From contig JAQXLY010000043.1 of the NCBI GenBank assembly GCA_029012365.1, positions 1-44,710 of the forward strand: 44,710 nt of DNA, read 5' to 3'. The translations under genes were made by a program, and so were the position numbers. The notes beneath the pieces were generated by a model that saw only the letters and a list, made by a program, of their open reading frames with translations, did not search any database and was not told the origin of the DNA. This document shows positions 25,338 through 34,171 of this stretch, one piece after another. Positions within the stretch are counted from its first letter, which is position 1. Each line of letters starts with the position of its first letter. The DNA comes from Lachnospiraceae bacterium (GTDB lineage Bacteria; Bacillota; Clostridia; Lachnospirales; Lachnospiraceae).

Positions 25338-25386
25338 GTCTTCGGCATTTGTATCCACCGTCAGCCGGATGCCGGCACCTATAGAC

Positions 25387-25414
25387 AAAAAGGAGCCAAC
25401 GCGGCTCCTTTTTT
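25387..25414. terminator. Bidirectional intrinsic terminator
   Basis: AAAAAGGAGCC and GGCTCCTTTTT enclose a 5-base loop between two convergent genes (DUF885 lipoprotein and EAL protein). Confidence 0.9.
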
Positions 25415-25415
25415 A

Positions 25416-27707
25416 TTAAAAATATGTAGCTTCAAACTCTTCCACCGTCATCGGCTTTGCAAAATAGTAGCCCTGGAACATTTCACATCCCATTTCGGTC
25501 AAAAATGCCACCTGCTCCTCATTTTCCACGCCCTCTGTTATGACCGGCATGCCAAGCTGTTTGGCAAGTCCGATGACCATCTGTAATATTTTTTTGCTTC
25601 GTTCCTCGTCCTTCGCCTTTTTCAAAAACGCCATATCGATTTTTAGAATATCAACATGAATATCCTTTAACATATTAAGGGAGGAATATCCGCTTCCGAA
25701 ATCATCCATCTCTACAATAAACCCTGTACGCCGCAGACGTGTAATCAAATCTATCTGCCGGTCAAAATCCATAACAATCGCCGTTTCCGTGATTTCCAGC
25801 TTGAGATTTTTCGGTGAAACACCGTACTTTCTCACCAGATCCATAAATATCCGGTATACATTCAGGAAATAAAAATCTCTCGGTGAAACATTGACAGAGA
25901 TATAAATATCATCTCTCCCTAATTCCTTCCATGCTTTCAACTGCTTACAGGCAAGCTCCCAGATGTACCGGTCAATATCCGATACAAGCCCGTTCCGTTC
26001 AAAAAGCGGAATAAACTCTCCCGGCTGAATCGACCCCTTCTCCGGATGCTCCCAACGCACCAGCGCCTCCGCACCTAACAGTTTTCCTTCCACCGACATC
26101 TGCGGCTGAAGATACATTTTAATCTGCCCTTCCTCCAATGCCTTATTTAAATCACGTACCAGCTCCTGTTCGCGTATCATATCTTTCCGATGCTCTTCAT
26201 CATAATATGCTATCCGCTTGTGATAATCCCCCTTAATTGTGGAAATTGCCATCCGCGCACGGTCACACATTACGGAAACCGACAGGTCACGCTCCGTAAC
26301 CTCAAAGATACCCACATGACTTACGACAGGAAACGCAAATTCTTCACCCGCTCCTTTCAGGTAATCCTCACTCGTCTGCTCCTCAAAAAACTCCTCCTTG
26401 AAGTTCTTCTTTGGCATCAGTACCGCAAAAACATCATTTCCGATTCGTCCGTGAACCACTCCACCCTTTAAATCTTCTTTCAGCATCCGTGCGGTATTTT
26501 TCAAAACAATATCCGCAATCTTTGTTCCCAAAGCGTCCTTCATCATTTTAAAATCTTTGATGTCTACGCAAATCACCAGAAACTCCAATTCGGGATACTT
26601 CCTGATGTATTTCTTTGATTCCTTGCAGAACTTTTCCTTATTATACAATCCGGTCAGACTGTCATGTGTAGCCAGATACTGCTCCTCTTTTAAATGATTC
26701 ATTTCCTCCGTCCGGTCCTGAATTACAAAATAACCGCCCTGCAGGTGCTGCTTTGCATCCGTCACCCGCTGCAGCTGGATTTTCAGAATCATTTCCTCCT
26801 CACCGCGGTAAAAGGTCTGCTCCTCTATAAACTGCTCGTTATAATTCAGATATCTGTTGCTGCACCATTGCTCTATCGGAACTCCGTCGATATCCGTAAC
26901 CGGCTTTTCCCTGTCAAGCAGCTGTTCCGCACATTTATTGCTATATATCCTCTTTCCCTCACTGTCCAGTACAAACAGGGAAACCGACATATTCTGTGTT
27001 ACCTGAAACATTGTTTTTTGCAGCAGCTTCTGCGGGGTATATACAAGTGCACAATAATAAATACAGATACCCTCTACCGCATAACCGATTACGGAAACAT
27101 CCACCGCCGAGCTGAATGTAAAAATATTTAAGATAACAATCGCACTTGTCATAAGACCGATTAGAAAATACTTTTTACGATAAAAAACCGGAGCTTTGGC
27201 TGAACAATAAAATAGCGTAATCAGGCAAAACGCCACTAACATCATGATAATGATATAGTGTATATAAAAAAACGGCGACGGCACCAGTTCATAATAGCTT
27301 TCGTTTCCGAACAGAATCACCGGATGCAGCCTGAATAAATGACCGAATACGGTATTTAACAATACCGAGACCGAATCCAGAATCAGCAGGGCTAACATCA
27401 GCCGCTTTTTCACATACTGCCCAAACTTGCTGCCGGCATAATCAATCGAAAACTTCAATAACAAATAAGCAATCCAGTCGGTTGCAACAAAATAGATGCT
27501 ATATGTAATCGAACAAATCACTTCACTGGTTGTAAGAAGCGAAATCAGATTCACAAACACAATCAGCCAGCCGACCGGCAGAATCTGACCTACAATTCGT
27601 GACAGACGGTGCTTTTCCTTCCATGTTTTATAACAATAATATCCAATCAAAACCAGTGCGACAATCAACACAGCTGCCAGAAAAAATTTCATACCATCAC
27701 CATACAC
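25416..27707 (-). CDS. Membrane c-di-GMP phosphodiesterase (7TM-PAS-degenerate GGDEF-EAL)
   Basis: A 763-residue inner-membrane signalling protein. Residues 1-230 hold about seven membrane segments (histidine-kinase 7TM-like sensor); 235-340 a PAS-like domain; 345-500 a GGDEF domain whose signature has become GRIGNDVFAVL, so cyclase activity is unlikely; 515-763 an EAL domain with all key motifs: GAEALVRWEHPE, ISVNVSPRDF, LEITETAIV, MDDFGSGYSSLNML, DILKIDMAFL and ITEGVENEEQ. It should hydrolyse c-di-GMP, favouring motility. The start is either ATG 27707 or ATG 27692 (MKFFLAAVL); neither has a strong ribosome binding site. Confidence 0.92.
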   Translation of the reverse strand: MYGDGMKFFLAAVLIVALVLIGYYCYKTWKEKHRLSRIVGQILPVGWLIVFVNLISLLTTSEVICSITYSIYFVATDWIAYLLLKFSIDYAGSKFGQYVKKRLMLALLILDSVSVLLNTVFGHLFRLHPVILFGNESYYELVPSPFFYIHYIIIMMLVAFCLITLFYCSAKAPVFYRKKYFLIGLMTSAIVILNIFTFSSAVDVSVIGYAVEGICIYYCALVYTPQKLLQKTMFQVTQNMSVSLFVLDSEGKRIYSNKCAEQLLDREKPVTDIDGVPIEQWCSNRYLNYNEQFIEEQTFYRGEEEMILKIQLQRVTDAKQHLQGGYFVIQDRTEEMNHLKEEQYLATHDSLTGLYNKEKFCKESKKYIRKYPELEFLVICVDIKDFKMMKDALGTKIADIVLKNTARMLKEDLKGGVVHGRIGNDVFAVLMPKKNFKEEFFEEQTSEDYLKGAGEEFAFPVVSHVGIFEVTERDLSVSVMCDRARMAISTIKGDYHKRIAYYDEEHRKDMIREQELVRDLNKALEEGQIKMYLQPQMSVEGKLLGAEALVRWEHPEKGSIQPGEFIPLFERNGLVSDIDRYIWELACKQLKAWKELGRDDIYISVNVSPRDFYFLNVYRIFMDLVRKYGVSPKNLKLEITETAIVMDFDRQIDLITRLRRTGFIVEMDDFGSGYSSLNMLKDIHVDILKIDMAFLKKAKDEERSKKILQMVIGLAKQLGMPVITEGVENEEQVAFLTEMGCEMFQGYYFAKPMTVEEFEATYF

Positions 27708-27827
27708 TTTCGTATATTTTTAAACCTTTTTCCTACTTTCTCTCCGTCTTCATTCTACCATACCTTACCGGAAAAATCCAGTAAATCAGGTATCACAACC
27801 CCTTATAAAAACCCATATTTTTTCCTA

Positions 27828-27857
27828 TTGACAGTTACTCCCTTTTCATGGTATCAT
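27828..27857 (+). promoter_or_regulatory. Sigma-A promoter for the polyamine operon leader
   Basis: TTGACA (27828-27833) and TATCAT (27852-27857) are 18 bases apart. Transcription from here would give a leader of about 425 nt before speA. Confidence 0.7.
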
Positions 27858-27864
27858 TACAAGT

Positions 27865-28288
27865 ACTTTGGAAGGATGTGTACAGAGCCTTTCCGAGCAA
27901 TTATCGGGACCACTCTTTTGAGTTGAGGCCATACGGACAGCCGGGTCCACTGCCGATTGGCAACGGAAGTTGCCTTATTGATTGAGTTAAAAGCTCAAAT
28001 TTTATAAGTTGGTTACTTCATAACCGAATTGCGTTTTGACGCAGACTTGTGAAACGGTCAATAAGAGTAGTAAAAGTGATTGCTATATAGACTCTGATCA
28101 TCCCGAATCCAGATACCTAATACTTCCACGTACCGGAGCTTTCCGGTATTCTGTATCCTTTCTATATATAATATATGTGGATTGTATTTTATTACTTTAG
28201 TTCGGTATTGTATCGTTGCAAGCTGTGCAAAAAAACGCAGGCTTGCTTTTTTTGTGCCGATTTCCACATACAGAAGGAGATTCAAACT
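27865..28288 (+). ncRNA. Long structured leader RNA upstream of speA (unassigned)
   Basis: No gene is encoded. The stretch contains consecutive perfect hairpins: ACTC-TTTT-GAGT (27912-27923), GGAC/GTCC (27935-27948), GGCAAC-GGAA-GTTGCC (27959-27974), TTGAG/CTCAA (27982-27998), GGTTA/TAACC (28011-28025), GCGT-TTTG-ACGC (28031-28042), TACCGGA-GCTT-TCCGGTA (28131-28148), and an intrinsic terminator at 28218-28253. This organisation, structured domain then terminator then ribosome binding site, is that of a transcription-attenuating riboswitch or tRNA/protein-controlled leader. I checked it by eye against T-box, lysine, SAM, cobalamin, THF and guanidine-I hallmarks and found none. Confidence 0.55.
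28218..28253 (+). terminator. Intrinsic terminator (attenuator) in front of speA
   Basis: GCAAGCTG pairs with CAGGCTTGC (one bulge) around an A-rich loop, followed by TTTTTTT at 28247-28253. It lies 22 bases before the AGAAGGAG site of speA, inside the leader, and so would cut the operon transcript unless an alternative fold forms. Confidence 0.7.
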
Positions 28289-29776
28289 ATGAACCAGTCC
28301 AATTCTAAAAATAAATCAGATCAAAGCCGTGCCCCGATTTACGAGGCACTGGAGCATTTCCGTCAAAAGCGGGTTGTTCCGTTTGATGTTCCCGGTCATA
28401 AGCGGGGTCGCGGCAATCCGGAGTTAACGGCATTTCTCGGTGAACAGTGTGTATCTATCGATGTCAACAGCATGAAGCCCCTTGACAACCTCTGTCATCC
28501 GGTTTCCGTTATCCGGGAAGCGGAAGAGCTTGCCGCGGATGCCTTCGGTGCCGCACACGCTTTCCTTATGGTAGGCGGTACTACCAGCGCGGTGCAGAGT
28601 ATGGTACTGACTGCCTGTAAGCGTGGTGATGAAATCATTCTGCCGCGTAACGTACACAGAAGCGTTATCAACGCCCTTGTGCTGTGCGGTGCGGTTCCTG
28701 TGTATGTAAATCCGGAGGTAGACCACCGCCTCGGTATTTCTCTCGGCATGAAACGCGAGCAGGTGGAACGCGCCATCACGGAACACCCGAATGCAGTCGC
28801 GGTTCTGGTAAATAACCCAACCTACTACGGAATCTGCTCGGACTTAAAAGAAATCGTAAAGCTTGCCCATGCACACAACATGCTTTGTCTGGCAGACGAG
28901 GCACACGGTACACACTTCTATTTCGGAAATGACCTTCCCGTTTCCGCTATGGAAGCAGGTGCGGACATGGCATCCGTATCCATGCACAAAAGCGGCGGAA
29001 GCTTAACCCAGTCCAGCTTTCTTCTGGCAGGACCTGATATTAACGAAGGCTATGTACGGCAGATTATCAATCTGACCCAGACCACCTCCGGCAGCTATCT
29101 GCTCATGAGCAGCCTTGATATTTCACGCCGCAATCTTGCACTTCGCGGTGAAAAGATATTTGAACAGGTACGAAAAATTGCGGATTACGCCAGAAATGAA
29201 ATCAACTCCATCGGCGGCTATTATGCGTTCGGACGGGAGTTAATCAACGGCGATTCGATTTTTGATTTTGACCCGATTAAGCTTAGTGTACATACTCTCG
29301 ATATCGGACTTGCGGGAATCGAAGTATATGATTTGCTGCGGGATGATTATGACATTCAAATCGAGTTCGGTGACATCGGAAATATACTGGCATATCTGTC
29401 CATCGGCGACCGCACCCAGGAAATCGAGCGTCTCGTAAGTGCGCTTGCGGAAATCCGCAGACGTTATCAGCGGGACAAAACCGGTATGCTCACTCAGGAA
29501 TACATCCCGCCGCAGGTAGTCGCAAGTCCGCAGGAAGCGTTCTATGCGCCGAAGGTCAGCCGTCCGATTATGGAAACGGAGGGCATGGTCTGCAGCGAAT
29601 TTGTAATGTGCTATCCGCCGGGTATCCCGATTCTTGCACCGGGAGAGAAAATTACAAAGGACATTTTGGAATACATCCGCTACGCCAAGGAAAAGGGCTG
29701 CAGCATGACCGGTCCGGAGGACCCGGAGATTGAACATCTGAACGTACTTGCAGAAGTAACAAATAAGACCTGTTAA
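28289..29776 (+). CDS. speA: Arginine (Orn/Lys/Arg class) decarboxylase, fold-type I PLP
   Basis: A 495-residue PLP enzyme of the SpeA/CadA-like class III decarboxylases without the N-terminal wing domain. PLP-binding features are MVGGTTSAVQSMV near residue 93, the Asp in LADEAHGTHFYF at 203, and the Schiff-base lysine in SVSMHKSGGSLTQSS at 234. The start is ATG 28289 with AGAAGGAG upstream; the frame stays open to 28175 but that part spans the attenuator. Agmatinase two genes downstream makes arginine the likely substrate (arginine to agmatine), although ornithine or lysine cannot be excluded by sequence reading. First gene of the polyamine operon. Confidence 0.88.
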   Translation: MNQSNSKNKSDQSRAPIYEALEHFRQKRVVPFDVPGHKRGRGNPELTAFLGEQCVSIDVNSMKPLDNLCHPVSVIREAEELAADAFGAAHAFLMVGGTTSAVQSMVLTACKRGDEIILPRNVHRSVINALVLCGAVPVYVNPEVDHRLGISLGMKREQVERAITEHPNAVAVLVNNPTYYGICSDLKEIVKLAHAHNMLCLADEAHGTHFYFGNDLPVSAMEAGADMASVSMHKSGGSLTQSSFLLAGPDINEGYVRQIINLTQTTSGSYLLMSSLDISRRNLALRGEKIFEQVRKIADYARNEINSIGGYYAFGRELINGDSIFDFDPIKLSVHTLDIGLAGIEVYDLLRDDYDIQIEFGDIGNILAYLSIGDRTQEIERLVSALAEIRRRYQRDKTGMLTQEYIPPQVVASPQEAFYAPKVSRPIMETEGMVCSEFVMCYPPGIPILAPGEKITKDILEYIRYAKEKGCSMTGPEDPEIEHLNVLAEVTNKTC

Positions 29777-29837
29777 AATTTATTTCATACTACAGACAGC
29801 GGCATCAAAACCGTTGTCACGATATACGGAGGCACTA

Positions 29838-30689
29838 ATGGATTTATGGTTCAGTGAAAAACATACCCCGGACGTAAAGCTCAGTATCCGCATTAAAAAG
29901 CAGCTTTTCTGCTCCGAAAGTGATTATCAGAGAATTGATATTTTTGATAGCGACGAGTTCGGCCGCATCCTTTCTCTCGACGGAAACATCATGCTGACGG
30001 AACGTGACGCGTTTATTTACAACGAAATGATTGTGCATGTTCCCATGGCGGTTCATCCCCGTATTGAAAAGGTACTTGTCATCGGTGCCGGGGACGGCGG
30101 CGTTGTAAAGGAGTTGACGCGCTATGAGCGGTTAAAGCACATTGATCTTGTGGAAATGGACTCCATGGTGGTAGAAGCCTGCAGACAGTATCTGCCGGGC
30201 AACACCTGTCAGCTGGATGACCGCAGAGTGTGCATACACTATGAAAACGCCTTGAAATTCATCCGTTACTGTGAAAATGAATACGACCTGATTATTGTAG
30301 ACTCCAATGACCCGTATGGTCCGTCGGAGGGCCTGTTCACTAAGGAGTTCTACGGCAACTGCTTTAAGGCACTCCGGGAGGACGGTATTATGGTAAATCA
30401 GCAGGGCAGCCCGTTTTATAAGCAGGATGCGGATGCCATGCAGCGCAGCCATCAGCGGATTGTTGCCACCTTCCCAATCAGCCGTGTCTATCAGGCTCAT
30501 ATACCGACCTATGCGGCAGGCTACTGGCTGTTCGGCTTTGCAAGCAAAAAGTATCACCCGCTTGATGACTTAAATGCGGAGGGCTGGAATAAGCTGCAGC
30601 TGCGTACCAGATATTACACGACAAACCTGCATAAAGGTGCTTTTTACCTGCCGGCATTTTTAGAGGAAATGCTGGAAGCAGTAGAATAA
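29838..30689 (+). CDS. speE: Spermidine synthase-family aminopropyltransferase
   Basis: A 283-residue enzyme with the Rossmann methyltransferase-like fold. VLVIGAGDGGVVKELTRY is the decarboxy-SAM-binding loop; VDSNDPYGPSEGLFTKEFY carries the catalytic Asp and acceptor-binding loop. SpeE moves an aminopropyl group from decarboxy-SAM to putrescine to make spermidine in the cytoplasm. I start at ATG 29838, 5 bases after GGAGG; an upstream ATG at 29814 lacks a site. The odd point is that no speD (SAM decarboxylase) is in the operon, whereas a complete carboxyspermidine route is. It might use another acceptor such as agmatine, or depend on speD elsewhere. Confidence 0.93.
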   Translation: MDLWFSEKHTPDVKLSIRIKKQLFCSESDYQRIDIFDSDEFGRILSLDGNIMLTERDAFIYNEMIVHVPMAVHPRIEKVLVIGAGDGGVVKELTRYERLKHIDLVEMDSMVVEACRQYLPGNTCQLDDRRVCIHYENALKFIRYCENEYDLIIVDSNDPYGPSEGLFTKEFYGNCFKALREDGIMVNQQGSPFYKQDADAMQRSHQRIVATFPISRVYQAHIPTYAAGYWLFGFASKKYHPLDDLNAEGWNKLQLRTRYYTTNLHKGAFYLPAFLEEMLEAVE

Positions 30690-30758
30690 ATATAGCTACA
30701 CCTTGCATCTCGGAAATCCACAAAAAATACAACCCTTCAATAAACGGAGAGATAATAT

Positions 30759-31622
30759 ATGCAAAAAAACATAGAAACCTTCATCGGCTGTGATGCCGAA
30801 TATGAGGATGCTTCCCTTGTCCTGTTCGGCGCACCCTTTGACAGTACAACCAGCTACCGCCCCGGCACCCGGTACGGCTCCTCTGCCATCCGGCATGAAA
30901 GCTTCGGTCTGGAAACCTACAGCCCGTATCAGGATGAAGATTTAACCGACTACCGCATTTTTGATGCCGGAGACTTAGAGCTCTGCTTCGGCTCTTCCGA
31001 AGCCGCACTGGCAGACATTGAAGCCCTTGCAAATGAAATTTTACAGAGCAATAAATTTCCGCTTTTACTCGGCGGCGAACACTTAGTAACCCTGGGTGCA
31101 TTTCGGGCCGCCCTGAAAAAATATCCGGACCTTCACATCATTCATTTTGACGCACATACAGATTTGCGGGACGATTATCTGGGGGCAAAGTTAAGCCATG
31201 CCTGCGTCATCCGCCGTTGTCACGACCTCATCGGAGACGGCAGAATTCATCAGTTCTGTATCCGGAGCGGAGAGCGGGATGAGTTCCGGTTTGCGGACAA
31301 ACACACTGACCTGCACAAATTCAACTTTAAAGGGTTGAAGGAAACGATTGAGAAGCTGGGTGCTGCACCTGTTTACCTTACCATCGACCTTGACTGCTTG
31401 GACCCTTCGGCATTCCCCGGCACCGGTACACCGGAGGCAGGCGGCATCAGCTTCTTAGAGTTACTTGATGCTATGGAAACCGTCTGCAGGTCAAATGTCA
31501 TCGCCGCGGATGTCAACGAGCTAAGCCCCATGCTTGATGCCAGCGGCGCAAGCACCGCACTTGCATGTAAGGTGGTAAGAGAGCTGATGCTTTGTCTGCT
31601 GAAAAATAAGAAAAACAAGTAA
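30759..31622 (+). CDS. speB: Agmatinase / ureohydrolase
   Basis: A 287-residue binuclear manganese enzyme of the arginase/agmatinase family. Metal ligands are all visible: His108 in LLGGEHLVT, Asp131/His133/Asp135 in FDAHTDLRDDY, and Asp210/Asp212 in TIDLDCLDPSAFPGTGTPEA. It should convert agmatine to putrescine and urea. GGAG lies upstream of ATG 30759, with 69 bases after speE. The gene could also act on N1-aminopropylagmatine, as the specialised ureohydrolases of the carboxyaminopropylagmatine pathway do; sequence reading cannot separate these. Confidence 0.93.
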   Translation: MQKNIETFIGCDAEYEDASLVLFGAPFDSTTSYRPGTRYGSSAIRHESFGLETYSPYQDEDLTDYRIFDAGDLELCFGSSEAALADIEALANEILQSNKFPLLLGGEHLVTLGAFRAALKKYPDLHIIHFDAHTDLRDDYLGAKLSHACVIRRCHDLIGDGRIHQFCIRSGERDEFRFADKHTDLHKFNFKGLKETIEKLGAAPVYLTIDLDCLDPSAFPGTGTPEAGGISFLELLDAMETVCRSNVIAADVNELSPMLDASGASTALACKVVRELMLCLLKNKKNK

Positions 31623-31685
31623 CAAAGGAAATACGATTTCTATCAGTATTTCTACAAAATATAGTCAAAAGCGAGGAAACAAAAA

Positions 31686-32945
31686 ATGAGCAGAGTATTA
31701 ATCATCGGCTGCGGTGGCGTAGCTTCCGTAGCAATTCAGAAGTGTTGTCAGGTAAGTGAAGTATTTACGGAAATCTGCATCGCAAGCAGAACCAAATCAA
31801 AATGTGATGCCCTTGCCGCAAAGCTTGCGGACAAAACCGCAACAAAGATTTCTACCGCACAGGTGGACGCAGATAAAACTGATGAAGTAATTGCCTTAAT
31901 CAATGCGTATAAGCCGGATTTGGTGATGAACATTGCCCTTCCGTATCAGGATCTTACCATTATGGATGCCTGCCTTGCCTGTGGTGTCAACTACATGGAC
32001 ACCGCCAACTACGAACCGGAAAATATCGACGACCCGGAGTGGCGTGCCATTTATGACAAGCGTTGCAGGGAGGAAGGCTTCTCCGCCTACTTCGATTACT
32101 CCTGGCAATGGGCTTATCAGGAAAAATTTAAAGCAGCCGGTCTTACCGCACTGCTCGGCTCCGGCTTTGATCCGGGTGTAACACAAGGCTACTGCGCTTA
32201 TGCTTTAAAGCATGAATTTGACCAAATCGATACCATTGACATCTTAGATTGTAACGGCGGTGACCACGGTTATCCGTTTGCCACCAACTTTAATCCTGAA
32301 ATCAACCTTCGCGAAGTTTCCGCACCGGGCAGCTATTGGGAAAACGGACACTGGATTGAAATCCCGGCGATGAGCATTAAGAGAGAATATGATTTTGCCG
32401 AAGTAGGACAGAAGGATATGTACCTTCTGCACCATGAGGAAATCGAGTCTCTGGCAAAAAACATTCCGGGGGTAAAGCGTATCCGCTTCTTTATGACCTT
32501 CGGTCAGAGCTACCTGACCCATATGAAGTGTCTGGAAAACGTAGGAATGCTTTCTACCACACCGATTCTGTATGAAGGGAAGGAAATCGTTCCGATTCAG
32601 TTCTTAAAGGCACTTTTGCCGGACCCTGCCACGCTCGGTCCGCGCACCAAGGGGAAAACAAACATCGGCTGTATCTTTACGGGTACAAAAGACGGCAAAC
32701 CAAAGACCTACTACATTTACAACGTATGTGACCACGAGGAATGCTATAAAGAGGTAGAATCTCAGGCTATTTCCTACACTACCGGCGTTCCTGCCATGTG
32801 CGGTGCCCTGATGCTGCTTACCGGCAAATGGAACAAGCCGGGCGTTTACACCGTGGAGGAGTTTGATCCGGATCCGTACATCGAGGCACTTGACAAGTAC
32901 GGCTTACCGCATCGGGAAAGCTACGCACCGGTACTGGTGGACTAA
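31686..32945 (+). CDS. Carboxyspermidine (carboxynorspermidine) dehydrogenase, saccharopine dehydrogenase family
   Basis: A 419-residue NADP-dependent enzyme with an N-terminal Rossmann motif (VLIIGCGGVASVAIQ). It condenses a diamine with L-aspartate beta-semialdehyde and reduces the imine, giving carboxyspermidine from putrescine. Family features include YMDTANYEPEN and LGSGFDPGVTQGYCAYAL. GAGGAAAC lies before ATG 31686. The decarboxylase that completes the route starts 37 bases downstream, which argues strongly for polyamine synthesis rather than lysine metabolism. Agmatine is a possible alternative amine substrate. Confidence 0.9.
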   Translation: MSRVLIIGCGGVASVAIQKCCQVSEVFTEICIASRTKSKCDALAAKLADKTATKISTAQVDADKTDEVIALINAYKPDLVMNIALPYQDLTIMDACLACGVNYMDTANYEPENIDDPEWRAIYDKRCREEGFSAYFDYSWQWAYQEKFKAAGLTALLGSGFDPGVTQGYCAYALKHEFDQIDTIDILDCNGGDHGYPFATNFNPEINLREVSAPGSYWENGHWIEIPAMSIKREYDFAEVGQKDMYLLHHEEIESLAKNIPGVKRIRFFMTFGQSYLTHMKCLENVGMLSTTPILYEGKEIVPIQFLKALLPDPATLGPRTKGKTNIGCIFTGTKDGKPKTYYIYNVCDHEECYKEVESQAISYTTGVPAMCGALMLLTGKWNKPGVYTVEEFDPDPYIEALDKYGLPHRESYAPVLVD

Positions 32946-32982
32946 GCTCTAAGGAAAGACTTACCGGAAAGGATTCTGTACT

Positions 32983-34161
32983 ATGACGAAACACTCCATT
33001 CAACACCGTTTACTTTCCTCCGGGCTTCCGACCCCATGCTACATTCTGGATGAGGAAAAGCTGATTGCAAACGGAAAGCTATTGAAACAATTACAGGATG
33101 AAACCGGCTGTAAAGTCCTGCTTGCACAAAAGGCCTTCTCAAACTATGACCTTTACCCGGTTCTCGCACCCTTCCTTGCGGGAACCGAGGCAAGTGGTCT
33201 TTACGAGGCCAGACTCGGTGCCGAGGAAATGTCCGGAAAAGAATGTCATGTATTCTGTGCCGCTTACCGTGAGGATGACTTTGACGAGCTGCTGCTTTAC
33301 GCCGACCATATCGTATTTAACAGTCCTGCGCAATTAAAAAAATTCGGTGTCCGTGCCAAAAATGCCGGAAAAGAGATCGGGCTCAGGATTAACCCGGAAT
33401 GCTCCACGCAGGAGGGACATGCCATCTATGACCCTTGTGCGCCGGGAAGCCGTCTGGGGACTACCCTCGCTCAGTGGCAGACAGAAATGACACCGGAGTA
33501 CATTTCTCTCCTTGACGGACTCCATTTCCATACCTTATGCGAGCAAAATTCCGATGCGTTAGAGCAAACCTTGTCTGCTTTGGAAGAAAAGTTTGGGTTT
33601 ATTCTTAAAAGTATAAAGTGGCTGAATATGGGTGGAGGACATCACATTACCCGCCCGGATTATGATATTGCACGATTAAAAAGATGTATCCGGCATATGC
33701 AGGATACTTATCATTTAGAGATTTATCTGGAACCCGGCGAAGCCGTTGCACTAAATGCCGGTTATCTCCTAACCCGTGTACTGGATATCGTAAAAAACGG
33801 GGACACGACCATTGCCATCCACGATATGTCTCCGGCGTGCCATACCCCGGATGTGATTGAGATGCCGTACCGTCCACCGCTTTTTGCTTCCGGTGAGGCG
33901 AAGGAAAACGCCTATACCTACCGTCTTGCCGGACCTACCTGTCTGGCGGGAGATGTGGTCGGCGATTACAGCTTTAAGTCACCGCTTTCTATCGGTGACT
34001 ATCTTCTCTATGAGGACATGGCGATTTACTCTACCTGTAAAAACAACACCTTTAACGGAATGCCGCTTCCCGATATCCGGGCTGCAAAGCAGGACGGGAC
34101 CTATAAGCTGTTAGCAAGGTTTGGGTATGAGGATTTTAAGTATAGACTGGGCGGGAAGTGA
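32983..34161 (+). CDS. nspC: Carboxyspermidine (carboxynorspermidine) decarboxylase, fold-type III PLP
   Basis: A 392-residue alanine-racemase-fold decarboxylase. The N-terminus PTPCYILDEEKL and the PLP lysine in VLLAQKAFSNYDLYP (about residue 50), LNMGGGHHITRPDYD, YLEPGEAVAL and GPTCLAGDVVGDYSF near the C-terminus are family marks. It removes CO2 from carboxyspermidine to give spermidine. GGAAAGGA precedes ATG 32983. Its 3' end is followed by a truncated rhuM gene and then a second, ~81% identical copy of its last ~72 bases, which suggests that an element integrated at this gene's end and replaced the tail. Confidence 0.92.
   Translation: MTKHSIQHRLLSSGLPTPCYILDEEKLIANGKLLKQLQDETGCKVLLAQKAFSNYDLYPVLAPFLAGTEASGLYEARLGAEEMSGKECHVFCAAYREDDFDELLLYADHIVFNSPAQLKKFGVRAKNAGKEIGLRINPECSTQEGHAIYDPCAPGSRLGTTLAQWQTEMTPEYISLLDGLHFHTLCEQNSDALEQTLSALEEKFGFILKSIKWLNMGGGHHITRPDYDIARLKRCIRHMQDTYHLEIYLEPGEAVALNAGYLLTRVLDIVKNGDTTIAIHDMSPACHTPDVIEMPYRPPLFASGEAKENAYTYRLAGPTCLAGDVVGDYSFKSPLSIGDYLLYEDMAIYSTCKNNTFNGMPLPDIRAAKQDGTYKLLARFGYEDFKYRLGGK
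34064..34135 (+). repeat. Copy 1 of nspC 3'-end direct repeat (in the gene)
   Basis: 72 bases of the nspC tail, encoding PDIRAAKQDGTYKLLARFGYED. They align without gaps to 34511-34582, 447 bases downstream, with about 14 differences. Confidence 0.75.
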
Positions 34162-34171
34162 AAGGGAACAG

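Noticed and set aside
28175..28288. Upstream extension of speA
   Set aside because: It crosses the terminator hairpin and lacks a ribosome binding site; the ATG at 28289 has AGAAGGAG.
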